Of a DNA stretch of 19,825 nucleotides, positions 1-6,698 are shown piece by piece (within the stretch, counting starts at the first letter, position 1; every line of letters begins with the position of its first letter). A program made the translations under genes and the position numbers. Under the pieces are notes generated by a model. The model saw only the letters and a program-made list of their open reading frames with translations, was not told the DNA's origin and made no database searches. Origin of the DNA: Hyphomicrobiales bacterium (GTDB taxonomy: Bacteria; Pseudomonadota; Alphaproteobacteria; Rhizobiales; Aestuariivirgaceae); assembly GCA_016710435.1 (NCBI GenBank), contig JADJVV010000050.1:1-19825 (forward strand), given 5' to 3'.

Positions 1-221
1 TCCCAGTCGAACGCCCCGTAATCCTTCCAGCGGTTTTTATCCAAACCTCCAAATCCGTCGCCTTTCCCCTCCATCAATTTCCCATAGTTAATCCCATAAG
101 GCGGGTCCGTCACCACAGCATCCACCTTGCCAAGCGTCGGCAGAATGTCCCGGCAGTCGCCTAAAAACAGCGTACAATCCCCGATGATTTCCTTGCGGCG
201 GTATGGGAGCGCGTCGGTCAA
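1..221 (-). CDS. DNA (adenine/cytosine-N4) methyltransferase, N-terminal part, cut by window edge
   Basis: Only the first 73 codons are inside the window. The N-terminus reads as a short lead followed by G-D-C-x-L-F-L-G-D-C, then VDAVVTDPPYGINYG. The DPPY tetrad is catalytic motif IV of amino-methyltransferases (N6-adenine or N4-cytosine), and the GDC/LGDC stretch before it is usual in phage DNA methylases of this type. Substrate specificity cannot be read from this fragment. The start is a TTG at 221-219 overlapping the stop of the upstream gene (TTGA overlap), so translation is probably coupled. Base composition is about 52% GC over the first 120 bases, clearly below most of the operon, which hints at separate acquisition. 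The family call is firm; target base and full length are unknown. Confidence 0.8.
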   Translation of the reverse strand, partial: MTDALPYRRKEIIGDCTLFLGDCRDILPTLGKVDAVVTDPPYGINYGKLMEGKGDGFGGLDKNRWKDYGAFDW

Positions 222-607
222 ACCAGTACCTCCACAATGACAGCACCGCCCTTGACGGACTCGCGCTCCATGTCCATCACCCCGGCCGATCCGACGCGCG
301 AGCATTCCCAGTGGCGGCGGAATTCCTTGCCCACGCCATATTGCTCGCTGTCGATCACGCTGCGCTTGAGCAGCAGCTCGAGCACGTCGCCATCGAGCAG
401 GCGGCGCGTGCTGGCCCGTTCGCTGCGCCCATTCCTGTCCGTGACTTCGGTGACCGTCTCGACAATCGCATCATCCCCGGCAAGGGCGGCATGGGCCAGC
501 CGCTCGGGCGTTGCACCGATGCGTTCAGCCGCCACTCCAACGGCCTGTTCGGCGGAACGGGAAGCAGTTTTACGTCCGGGAAGATGATGGGAATGTTTCG
601 GGACCAT
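218..607 (-). CDS. Hypothetical protein, conserved-looking C-terminal half
   Basis: This 129-residue basic protein was not firmly recognised. The N-terminal 60 residues are Ala/Arg-rich and low-complexity. The C-terminal half (roughly residues 60-125) is more protein-like, with RLLDGDVLELLLKRSVI followed by an R-R-H-W-E motif and a Met-Asp near the end. It vaguely recalls the C-terminal DUF6456-type module of alphaproteobacterial DNA-binding proteins, but that is weak. An in-frame GTG lies at 613, but AAAGGGG sits five bases upstream of the ATG at 607 and would overlap the GTG, so ATG 607 is preferred. The gene is the first after the repeat-rich gap at 614-834 and overlaps the methyltransferase start by four bases. 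Confidence 0.6.
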   Translation of the reverse strand: MVPKHSHHLPGRKTASRSAEQAVGVAAERIGATPERLAHAALAGDDAIVETVTEVTDRNGRSERASTRRLLDGDVLELLLKRSVIDSEQYGVGKEFRRHWECSRVGSAGVMDMERESVKGGAVIVEVLV

Positions 608-653
608 GAGCACCCCTTTAAATCCTTGTCTCAGTTCAGTGTTTTTGAAGTCC

Positions 654-828
654 GGGAAGAACGGGAATGAAATGTTGTGTTACTCTCGCATGCATGTGCG
701 CGCGCGCATGTGCGCGCTACGCGGCCAGTAACCCGAAACCTTCCCGTTCTTCCCAAACCTTCCCGAAGCCTTTGTGATCAAAGACTTGCGCAAGGTGGTC
801 TCCTTCCCTGTTCAGGGAAGATGGGAAG
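654..828. repeat. Noncoding cluster of GGGAAG/CTTCCC repeats; origin-like region
   Basis: The 614-834 gap between the D5-like helicase gene and the next gene has no convincing coding frame. It contains seven GGGAAG or CTTCCC hexamers: 654, 815 and 823 on the plus strand; 740, 749, 759 and 803 as complements. A perfect 14-base inverted repeat pairs GGGAAGAACGGGAA (654-667) with its complement at 741-754. A compact palindrome with eight-base arms lies at 803-820. Iterated sites with inverted repeats beside replication genes are typical of phage origins or replication-protein binding sites. Origin function is an inference from position and structure only. The palindrome could instead act as an mRNA 3' processing or termination hairpin, but no T-tract follows it. 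Confidence 0.5.
687..717. other. 31-base perfect alternating pyrimidine-purine run (potential Z-DNA)
   Basis: From 687 to 717 every step alternates pyrimidine and purine, mainly CG, TG and CA dinucleotides. Such runs are known to favour left-handed Z-DNA under negative supercoiling. It lies between the arms of the 14-base inverted repeat at 654-667 and 741-754, so it would form the loop of a very large cruciform. The alternation is seen directly; structural or functional consequences are inferred. Confidence 0.6.
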
Positions 829-834
829 CAGATG

Positions 835-2544
835 CTATCTCTTGGGCTCGCTCTCATCCTTGATCTCCATGCCTTCGAATTCGGATTTTTCGCGCGTGAG
901 CGCCAGGCCCACGTAGATGATGGTGTCGGATTTGCGCCGGGTGATGCCGTGCTCCTGCAGGCCGCGGCTGAAACCCTTGACGCTCCACACGGGCTCGCCC
1001 TCGGCCTTGGCCCAGGCGGCATAGAGGGCGTAGAGCGGCTTTGCCTCCACCTTGGCCTTGGCGTCGGTCTGGTCGCAGCATTCGCGCAGGAAGCGCCCGA
1101 TGGGATCGGACTGTTCGCGGTACTCCTGGGTGGCGTCCAGCACCTCGTCGGGTGGCGTGAGGCCCTTGTCGAGATAGTCGCAGAGCCCGTCCAGCAGCCG
1201 GTTGAGAATGCCGGAGCCCTCGCCCTTCAGTTTGGCGGGCAGCGTGGTGTCGCGCTCCTCCTCGGGGATCATCACGCTCCACGGCACGATCAGCAGGCGG
1301 GCCCACAGGCCTTCATCGGTGCCATCCACGCGCGGCTTGTAGTTGCCCTGCATGGTGAGCTTGAAGCACGGCCGGAACTCGAAGAAGTCGCGGTTCAGAT
1401 GGCGCGCCCGCATCGGCTCGCCACCCGTCACCAGCTTGATAAGCCCTTCCGCCAGCTTGGAGCCGCGCTCCGGTTCAGAGGTGCGGAGCGCGCGCACGGC
1501 AGGCAGAGAAGCAATATCGGGAGAGGCCTCGCCGCCACGGCGGGAGCGGCCCTGGTCGAGGAAACTCTCGATCGGGATGGTCTGGGCATATTCGCCCATC
1601 ACATGGGCCCAGGCATCGACGAGCGTTGATTTGCCGTTGCGCCCCGTGCCGTACCAGAAGGAGAGCTTGGCCACCGGCAGCGCGGTGAGCGACAGGCCAC
1701 CCCAGGCATGGAGATGGCGCTGCATGCGGCCGTCGGGCTGCACCCGGGCGAGGAAGCCGTCATAGACGGGGCACGCGGCAGCCGGGTCAAACACCACGTT
1801 GGCAAGTTTGGTGTGCATATCCTCGCGCCGGTGCGGATGGAGCGACACGTAGCCGGCTTCGGCACCCTTCACCACCATCAGCGTGCCGTTGGCCACGTTG
1901 ATGGCGCAGGGGTCGCGGTCGAACTGGTCGGCCGAGGCGGTGACATAGATCTTCGCGAGCGTGGCGATGCAGGCCACGTGGGAATTGCTCTGGCTCGCCA
2001 CATACCAGCCCATGACCCGGTCCGAGGCCCACACCTCGCGGCCGTTGGCCTTGGTTTCCAGCAGCACGTCGTGCGGCGAGGCCTCGAGGGCGGCAGCCTC
2101 GCGGCGGATCGATTCCACCATGTCGTGGATGGCGCGGCCGAGGATGGCGTCTGCTTCCTGCGCATTCCAGCGGCGGCCATCCCAGGCGAGCCAGCCCCAT
2201 TCCGGTACAAAGAGGAAATCCTTGCCCGAGCGGGCGATGAAGCGCCGCACATTGCCAAGGTCGGTGCACTGGAAACGCGACAGTTGCAGATCAAGGTCGG
2301 CATGGCTCACGCCGTCCTTGCCGAAGCGGGCCCGCTTCTCGTGCCGCCCCTCACCCCCTGGCTTGGCCTTGGAGGCGCGTTCCCGCCGGGAGCGGCCCTT
2401 CCCGGCCTTCTCGTTCAGGGGTGCGGGATCGGCAGCTGTGGCGGCACCAGACACAGCATCGTCTGCCGCGCCGCCGGCAGGCAGCGCCTCGTCGATCGCC
2501 TTCACCACACGCAGGTGCGGCTTCTGGTGCTGCTCGTCGCTCAT
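835..2544 (-). CDS. D5-like superfamily 3 replicative helicase (phage/plasmid primase P4-type C-terminal region)
   Basis: This 569-residue protein carries the SF3 helicase core of poxvirus D5 / phage P4-type replication proteins. The first 75 residues are a charged, low-complexity tail. Residues about 85-285 match the D5_N-type region preceding the ATPase. Walker A is GTGRNGKST at 299-307. A downstream SEPERG segment (356-361) sits where the second ATPase motif is expected, followed by a LTMQGNYKP sensor-like stretch (397-404) and the RLLIVPW strand after it. Residues about 503-550 resemble the small C-terminal winged-helix-like module of D5 proteins. No archaeo-eukaryotic primase domain is present, so priming is probably done by the TOPRIM protein at 3661-4887. 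The ATG overlaps the Bro-N gene stop by four bases. It would unwind DNA as a hexamer at the phage origin. Confidence 0.9.
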   Translation of the reverse strand: MSDEQHQKPHLRVVKAIDEALPAGGAADDAVSGAATAADPAPLNEKAGKGRSRRERASKAKPGGEGRHEKRARFGKDGVSHADLDLQLSRFQCTDLGNVRRFIARSGKDFLFVPEWGWLAWDGRRWNAQEADAILGRAIHDMVESIRREAAALEASPHDVLLETKANGREVWASDRVMGWYVASQSNSHVACIATLAKIYVTASADQFDRDPCAINVANGTLMVVKGAEAGYVSLHPHRREDMHTKLANVVFDPAAACPVYDGFLARVQPDGRMQRHLHAWGGLSLTALPVAKLSFWYGTGRNGKSTLVDAWAHVMGEYAQTIPIESFLDQGRSRRGGEASPDIASLPAVRALRTSEPERGSKLAEGLIKLVTGGEPMRARHLNRDFFEFRPCFKLTMQGNYKPRVDGTDEGLWARLLIVPWSVMIPEEERDTTLPAKLKGEGSGILNRLLDGLCDYLDKGLTPPDEVLDATQEYREQSDPIGRFLRECCDQTDAKAKVEAKPLYALYAAWAKAEGEPVWSVKGFSRGLQEHGITRRKSDTIIYVGLALTREKSEFEGMEIKDESEPKR

Positions 2545-3128
2545 GCGTCCTGCTGTGCTTCCGCCGGCTTGAGGACGATGTTCCAGTAATAGATGCGGTT
2601 CGATTTCACCTTGTCGAAACCGAGCTTTGACAGCGCCTTGCCGAAGGCGCTCTCACCCAGCGGCACTGTCGCATTCTCCCCGCACCAGTCACGATAGGCG
2701 CCATAGATGACGCCCGCCGCCGTGACCACACCGGGCCGCTTCATCAGCCGCGCCTCGGCGAAACGGGCCACGGCCATGTCTGTCGTCAGGGGAGCCGCTG
2801 CGTGCGTTTCCATTTCCGGCACCCAGTCCAGCCCGAGCGCCAGCCACAGGGCCCGCGCCGCGGGCGGACCATGGATGCGCAGGATGATCGTGTACAAACC
2901 GGACTCGGAGACGATGTAACGGTTCGGATTACCCCGGATTGAATCCGGGGTATTCAGCCCTTCGTGCAGGTGCTTTTCGTCATCATCCAGCTTTTCAACG
3001 GCCTCGGAGGCATCGCGAAGGTGCAGAATGCGGCAAATGTCGGCCGCCACGAACCATGGGTCCTCGCCACGCATGACAACGCGCACGAGCTGGTCATCGA
3101 AAGCGAAATTCCGGATAGCGTGTTCCAT
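2541..3128 (-). CDS. Bro-N domain protein with D5-type C-terminal module
   Basis: This 195-residue protein has a Bro-N fold at about residues 4-108: the RGEDPWFVAADICRIL stretch, a central L-D-D-D-E-K-H-L region, and ESGLYTIILRIHG before a helix ending in WVPEME. Bro-N domains are common in phage antirepressors and other DNA-binding phage proteins. The C-terminal part (about 137-186) reads YGAYRDWCGENATVPLGES and continues to a YYWN strand; it resembles the terminal module of the D5-like helicase encoded next. The start is the ATG at 3128, whose first base is the last base of the upstream TGA (TGATG); a TTG two codons earlier is less likely. Position inside the replication operon argues for a replication or regulatory partner of the helicase rather than a classical antirepressor. 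Confidence 0.8.
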   Translation of the reverse strand: MEHAIRNFAFDDQLVRVVMRGEDPWFVAADICRILHLRDASEAVEKLDDDEKHLHEGLNTPDSIRGNPNRYIVSESGLYTIILRIHGPPAARALWLALGLDWVPEMETHAAAPLTTDMAVARFAEARLMKRPGVVTAAGVIYGAYRDWCGENATVPLGESAFGKALSKLGFDKVKSNRIYYWNIVLKPAEAQQDA

Positions 3129-3391
3129 CAGCAAAAACTCCCTGCTTCGGCGTCATGGCCATCTTCGGCCGGATCGTCGTCTTCATGATCTGTGAGATCG
3201 GCACCCCACACCGCCAGCGCATCGGCAAGGGCGGGGGTAATTGTGCCGTCGAGGCGGACCTTGCCGCCCTCTCCGTCGGCATGGAGAAGCGGCAGCAACT
3301 GCTCCAGCAGCTGTGCGGCTTCAACGAAGACGTGCGGATTTGCAAAAAGCAGGTGTGCGCGGTCAGACGCGCGCGCGTCGGTGCGTGGCAT
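3128..3391 (-). CDS. Small acidic hypothetical protein
   Basis: This 87-residue protein of unknown function has a helical core (VFVEAAQLLEQLLPLLHAD) and a short KVRLDG strand region, then PALADALAVWGADLTDHED and a very acidic tail. The frame is open upstream to an ATG at 3664, but GGAGGG sits five bases ahead of the internal ATG at 3391, and codon content becomes gene-like only from there, so 3391 is chosen. The tail overlaps the Bro-N start (TGATG). The Asp/Glu-rich end could bind a basic partner or mimic DNA, but nothing in the sequence proves this. Confidence 0.6.
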   Translation of the reverse strand: MPRTDARASDRAHLLFANPHVFVEAAQLLEQLLPLLHADGEGGKVRLDGTITPALADALAVWGADLTDHEDDDPAEDGHDAEAGSFC

Positions 3392-3660
3392 GAGTGCCCT
3401 CCAGTGTGGCGTGTCACCGGACGGAGGGGATTTGAGGCCCCATGAGCGGCGGGAGCTCAAACCTGCACTGGTCAGGCCGGGGCCTTGCGGCTTGCCGACT
3501 CCAGCCAACTCTCCGGCTTGCGCCGAAGGGGAATGCGGAATGGAAAAACCGCTGCGCAATGAGGGCGCGAGCGGCGTTTCGCCAGTTGGGAGATTTGAGG
3601 CTCCACTGGCGAATGTGCGCGAACCCGCGCGAAATTGCAAGAGCGGTGTAAAGGTCTCGG
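3392..3660 (-). other. Ash-like segment with an internal imperfect direct repeat; possible 5' extension or regulatory leader
   Basis: About 270 bases separate the TOPRIM gene stop from the well-supported start at 3391. The segment is open in the frame of the following gene from an ATG at 3664 that overlaps the TOPRIM stop (ATGA). The peptide would contain SAQAGELAGVGKPQG and LKSPPSGDTPHWRAL, wording reminiscent of the short Ash family found in phage P4-like elements. Two related DNA blocks occur: GATTTGAGGCTCCA near 3593-3606 and GATTTGAGGCCCCA near 3429-3442, both followed on the coding strand by an ACGCC end. There is also a seven-base inverted repeat, CGCCAGT at 3580-3586 and ACTGGCG at 3605-3611. 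It is either an N-terminal extension (178 residues in total) or an untranslated regulatory element. Confidence 0.45.
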
Positions 3661-4887
3661 TCATGCCGCGCCCTCCGCCATCATCAGGTCGCCGAAATCA
3701 ACGCCCTCGCCCGGCGAGGCGATGACGACGCTGCGGCCGGGCCGTGCCGCCTGCCAGCGGGCAGCGCCACGTTGCAGGGTGCAGAGCGTGGTGAAGGGAT
3801 CGCTGTCACCATCCTGCAGCAGCGTGGCATGGCTGATGCCGTCGGGCGGCAACAGCACGGGATCGCCGTCGTCCTCTTCCGCCGGCACGGGGCCCGGCAC
3901 GAAGACGCGGCGGATGCGGCCCCGCGTGTCGGTGCGGCGCAAGCTCGGGTGCGGCACGGTGCCGGCGGCACGGCCGCCGATGTTGCCGAGGTTCACGGCC
4001 GCCCAGAACAGCGTGGCCGAAAGGTCGCGCCGTTCGATCAGCAGCGCCTCGCGCACGGCGAGCGTGGTTTCAATGCCTTCGCCGCAGATCAGATGTGTGG
4101 CCGTGGCGGGGTCGCCGCCCAGGTGGATGTGCCCGCCCTTCTGCGAGCCCCGCACTTTCTTGGCGACGAGGATCTCGCCCGTCACCGGATCGACGATCTC
4201 GGCCTTGCCCTTGCGGGTGGAGAGATCGAGCCAGGTGCAGTGGCAGCCGCTGAAGCCGTGCGCGCCGTCATCGATGCGGGCCAGCAGCGCCGGGGCCTTG
4301 CTGATGACACGCCAGCCGCCATCCACATGGTGCCAGTAGTTGAGGCCGGGATGAAAGCGCAGACGGGCTCCCGGAGGTGCGGAGACGCCACGTCCCCGCA
4401 GGTACTTTTCAGCCGTGGTGCCGCTGAGCGGGACACCCTCGGCCCAGATCGAGCGGGCCCGGTCCATCTCGCGCTCGCGGTAGGCATTGGCCTCGCGGGC
4501 GCGGCGGTCGGCTTCCGCCTCGGCATCGCGCTTGCGCTGTTCCATGAGGTGTGGATCGGCCCGCCGCACGTCATCGCCGGGGGCACGGCGCGGCATGGCC
4601 TCGCCGGTGATCTCCTCGCAGGCGCCGAGGAAACTGGCCCCCGTGATGTGCTGCACCAGGGCGATGACGTCGCCACCCGTGCGGGCCGTGCCCCGGCAGA
4701 AGAACATGCCCTTGCCGGTGTCGATCGAGAAACGGTCCTTGCCGCCACAGGCGGGGCATGGCCCCACGCCCCGGCGGCCGCGGCGTTTCACGGCATGGTT
4801 GCCGGAAATCCGGTCCAGCACCTGCCACAGGTCGGCGCGGCGGGCGCGCTCGATCCAGGCCTCGGTGTCGGGATCGCGGGCGCGCAT
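3661..4887 (-). CDS. TOPRIM-domain primase-like protein with N-terminal zinc-finger-like region
   Basis: This 408-residue protein starts with a DnaG/P4-alpha-type zinc-binding region: CPACGGKDRF at 44-53, then FFCRGTARTGGDVIALV at 62-78. Usually a second Cys follows the third by two residues; here that position is Thr, so one ligand is missing or replaced. Residues 110-150 are a charged, probably coiled region. The TOPRIM part has LICGEGIETTLAV (267-279), supplying the conserved Glu, and later LLQDGDSDP (356-364), the Asp-x-Asp type motif. It probably makes RNA primers for phage replication and works with the D5-like helicase. The ATG at 4887 overlaps the upstream stop (TGATG), and GGAG lies nine bases before it. 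A further open stretch upstream to 5409 is in the wrong frame for the real genes there and is discounted. Confidence 0.85.
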   Translation of the reverse strand: MRARDPDTEAWIERARRADLWQVLDRISGNHAVKRRGRRGVGPCPACGGKDRFSIDTGKGMFFCRGTARTGGDVIALVQHITGASFLGACEEITGEAMPRRAPGDDVRRADPHLMEQRKRDAEAEADRRAREANAYREREMDRARSIWAEGVPLSGTTAEKYLRGRGVSAPPGARLRFHPGLNYWHHVDGGWRVISKAPALLARIDDGAHGFSGCHCTWLDLSTRKGKAEIVDPVTGEILVAKKVRGSQKGGHIHLGGDPATATHLICGEGIETTLAVREALLIERRDLSATLFWAAVNLGNIGGRAAGTVPHPSLRRTDTRGRIRRVFVPGPVPAEEDDGDPVLLPPDGISHATLLQDGDSDPFTTLCTLQRGAARWQAARPGRSVVIASPGEGVDFGDLMMAEGAA

Positions 4888-5138
4888 CACAGCAGGCTCC
4901 CCTGTGGAGCGGTGTGTGTGGCGGCGCGCGAAGGGGCGGCCGCAGGCGGTGGGGGAACATCCGCCGCCTGCGGCCCGGCCTGCCCGCCCCCTGCTGAAGC
5001 AGCGGCAGGCCGATCCGTGAAACCGATGCGGGCGCGGTGGGCCCGGCAGGCCCATTGTGTCGCGCCCCGGAAAGTGAAGCCGAAAACCGCAAGGGCGGTG
5101 CAGCCCGTGTGTGCGCAGCTGTGACCGGCGGTGATCAT
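4887..5138 (-). CDS. Small Cys/His protein with Pro/Ala-rich tail
   Basis: This 83-residue protein begins MITAGHSCAHTGC, followed by AVFGFTFRG and WACRAHR. The spacing C-x4-C then W-A-C-x2-H within 34 residues suggests a small metal-binding knuckle. The remainder is a low-complexity Ala/Pro/Gly tail. Similar short Cys/His proteins are common in phage early operons, but no function is known to me. The ATG at 5138 overlaps the methyltransferase stop by four bases, and its own stop overlaps the TOPRIM gene start, so it is translationally coupled on both sides. That coupling and the Cys/His pattern are the main reasons to accept it. Confidence 0.6.
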   Translation of the reverse strand: MITAGHSCAHTGCTALAVFGFTFRGATQWACRAHRARIGFTDRPAAASAGGGQAGPQAADVPPPPAAAPSRAATHTAPQGSLL

Positions 5139-5704
5139 GCGACACCTGCGAACTTGTCTGTCTCGTTGCCCCAGCAATCCCATCCGGCACGCCGTGTGCG
5201 GGCGAACATTTCCAGCCGGGGCACGTCCCCCACCAGGCGGACGATCGACTCCGCCACTTCGTCAGGCTTGCGCGAGTGTTCACGCAGCGGCGCGAAAACG
5301 GCTTGCGGCTCACCCTTCGAGAGGCGCTCGTAACCCTCGCCCCGTGTCGCCAGCCACACCTGTTCGGTGCTGGCCCTTGTGTGGTAGCCGAGACCCTTGC
5401 GCACATCATCCTGCGCGTAAAAGAGGCGGTCCTGTCCGCCGGTGATCTTCACCCATACATACGCAACGGTCTTGTAAGTGAAGCCCCAGGCATCGATCAG
5501 CGTGAAAGCTTCGCGCAGCATGGGCTGGTACCCCCACAGGAACAGGGCCGCATCGCGCTCCGCCCATGACGCCACCGGAAGAGCCGCCATCTCCGCGATC
5601 GTCATCGTCTCGTAGTGCTGCTCGGGCGCGCGCCCCTTGCCCTTGTCACTGAAGGTCTCGAAGCGCCACGCCGGATCAGCATAGATGACGGAGTAGCCTG
5701 TCAC
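5135..5704 (-). CDS. MT-A70 family adenine methyltransferase
   Basis: This 189-residue protein belongs to the MT-A70 family of S-adenosylmethionine-dependent adenine-N6 methyltransferases. Catalytic motif IV is seen as VIYADPAWRFETF (6-18), a DPPW-type tetrad with Ala in place of the second Pro. Further family features are ALFLWGYQPML, WGFTYKTVAYVWVK, the STEQVWLATRG stretch, HSRKPDEV, and the RLEMFARTRRAGWDCWGNE end. It covers the compact phage form of the family. The start is GTG at 5704, overlapping the GcrA-like gene stop (GTGA). It may protect phage DNA from host restriction or alter methylation-dependent regulation; which adenine context it modifies cannot be told from the sequence. Confidence 0.9.
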   Translation of the reverse strand: MTGYSVIYADPAWRFETFSDKGKGRAPEQHYETMTIAEMAALPVASWAERDAALFLWGYQPMLREAFTLIDAWGFTYKTVAYVWVKITGGQDRLFYAQDDVRKGLGYHTRASTEQVWLATRGEGYERLSKGEPQAVFAPLREHSRKPDEVAESIVRLVGDVPRLEMFARTRRAGWDCWGNETDKFAGVA

Positions 5705-6234
5705 TTGCTCACCCCGCAGCGGGCCGCATGGGCGAGGCAGTAGGAGGCATTGCCGTGGCGGGTATCGCCGCAATAGGCCACGCCACCGTCCGGCATGTCG
5801 ATCGGGAAGCGGCAGTGTTCCGCCGTCAGCCCTGCGAGGTCGACGCGCGCCTCCTGCCCCCGGTAGCCCGGCTGGAAGTAGCGGGCGGGGCCGCGTTCAT
5901 AGGCATCCGGGGCATCCTGCACGCCCACGGCCCCCTGGCGCAGGCGTTCCTGCCGCACGGCCCGTGTGAGATCGTCGCGCCGGCGATCGGCGCTGCTCTT
6001 GCCTGCGGGCTTGGGGCGGAGCGCCACGCAGCTGCGCGGCCGTCCCCCGTCCTTGATGACCGACGGCAGGCCGAGGCGGATCGCCTTGTTCTTGATGGCG
6101 CTCACCGACCAGCCCGTGAGCTCGCTGATGGCATAGGGGCTGTGGCCCTGCCCCCACATCTCGCAAAGCCGCGTGACGGCGCCCGCCTCGCTCCAGATCT
6201 TCGATGGCCGTCCGGCACTGCGTCCGTCACCCAT
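5701..6234 (-). CDS. GcrA cell-cycle-regulator-like protein
   Basis: This 177-residue protein follows the GcrA layout. The N-terminal helix-turn-helix (about residues 12-58) reads SKIWSEAGAVTRLCEMW, then SPYAISELTGWSVSAIKNK and AIRLGLPS. The C-terminal cysteine module is LTAEHCRFPI (137-146), VAYCGD (152-157) and NASYCLAHA (162-170). GcrA in Caulobacter and relatives binds sigma-70 RNA polymerase and acts at promoters carrying methylated GANTC sites. A phage copy next to an adenine methyltransferase could redirect methylation-sensitive transcription. ATG 6234 is two bases after the upstream stop, with GGGA six bases ahead. The middle is a variable basic linker. Family membership is good; actual GcrA function is inferred. 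Confidence 0.75.
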   Translation of the reverse strand: MGDGRSAGRPSKIWSEAGAVTRLCEMWGQGHSPYAISELTGWSVSAIKNKAIRLGLPSVIKDGGRPRSCVALRPKPAGKSSADRRRDDLTRAVRQERLRQGAVGVQDAPDAYERGPARYFQPGYRGQEARVDLAGLTAEHCRFPIDMPDGGVAYCGDTRHGNASYCLAHAARCGVSK

Positions 6235-6236
6235 GA

Positions 6237-6698
6237 TCAGTCCCGCTCCATTTCGAGGACAAAGCCCCGCTTGCGGTAGCCGTTCAGTTCGACCTTGCTG
6301 CCGGCATTCTTGAGGAGTGAGCGCAAACCTTCGATCGCCTTGTCCACCGACGATTTGCTCTTGCCCACCGTCTTCACCAGCACTGGGCCGGGCACGGCAT
6401 CTTCGGCGGCTCCCAGGCAATCGAGAATGGCGCTCTGCAGCGGGGTCACCGTCAGGGTCACGTCATCCAGTTCATGCTCGATGGCATCGTCGTTGGCGGC
6501 CACCGTCTTCGTCTTGTCTTTCCGGCCCGCCGCTTTCGCCGGCGCGGGCAGCAGCTTCACATCGGGCTTGCGCGCCGGAGCAGGCGGCGCGTCCCCCGCC
6601 AAGAGGGCGCGGGCGGCCACGAGGGCGGCAAGCACCTGCTCCTGCCGTGCGATGAGATCATCGAGGGGGGCGAGGCGCGGGTCCTGGTGCCGTGTCAT
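6237..6698 (-). CDS. Winged-helix DNA-binding protein, OmpR-type C-terminal fold
   Basis: This 153-residue protein has an N-terminal helical segment (LDDLIARQEQVLAALVAARALL, given here as its character only: Leu/Ala heptad-like, residues 12-33), a Pro/Ala/Lys linker, and a C-terminal domain from about residue 80. That domain reads VTLTVTPLQSAILDCL, a turn with KSKSSVDKAIEGLRSLL, then YRKRGFVLE (141-149). The order helix, recognition helix, then Tyr/Arg/Gly hairpin is that of OmpR/PhoB winged helices. No receiver domain is present, so control would not be by phosphorylation. It is probably a phage transcription factor. The start ATG overlaps the upstream stop (ATGA). Confidence 0.65.
   Translation of the reverse strand: MTRHQDPRLAPLDDLIARQEQVLAALVAARALLAGDAPPAPARKPDVKLLPAPAKAAGRKDKTKTVAANDDAIEHELDDVTLTVTPLQSAILDCLGAAEDAVPGPVLVKTVGKSKSSVDKAIEGLRSLLKNAGSKVELNGYRKRGFVLEMERD

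Noticed and set aside
832..1629. Long plus-strand open frame opposite the D5-like helicase gene
   Set aside because: It is an antisense shadow in high-GC DNA; the minus strand has a Walker A motif and family-wide similarity here.
3772..5124. 450-codon plus-strand frame opposite the TOPRIM gene
   Set aside because: It has a His/Gly/Ala-biased shadow composition without domain motifs, while the opposite strand has zinc-finger and TOPRIM motifs.
4888..5409. N-terminal extension of the TOPRIM protein upstream of 4887
   Set aside because: This part overlaps two supported genes in other frames and reads as Arg/Ser-rich noise; ATG 4887 has a TGATG overlap and a GGAG site.
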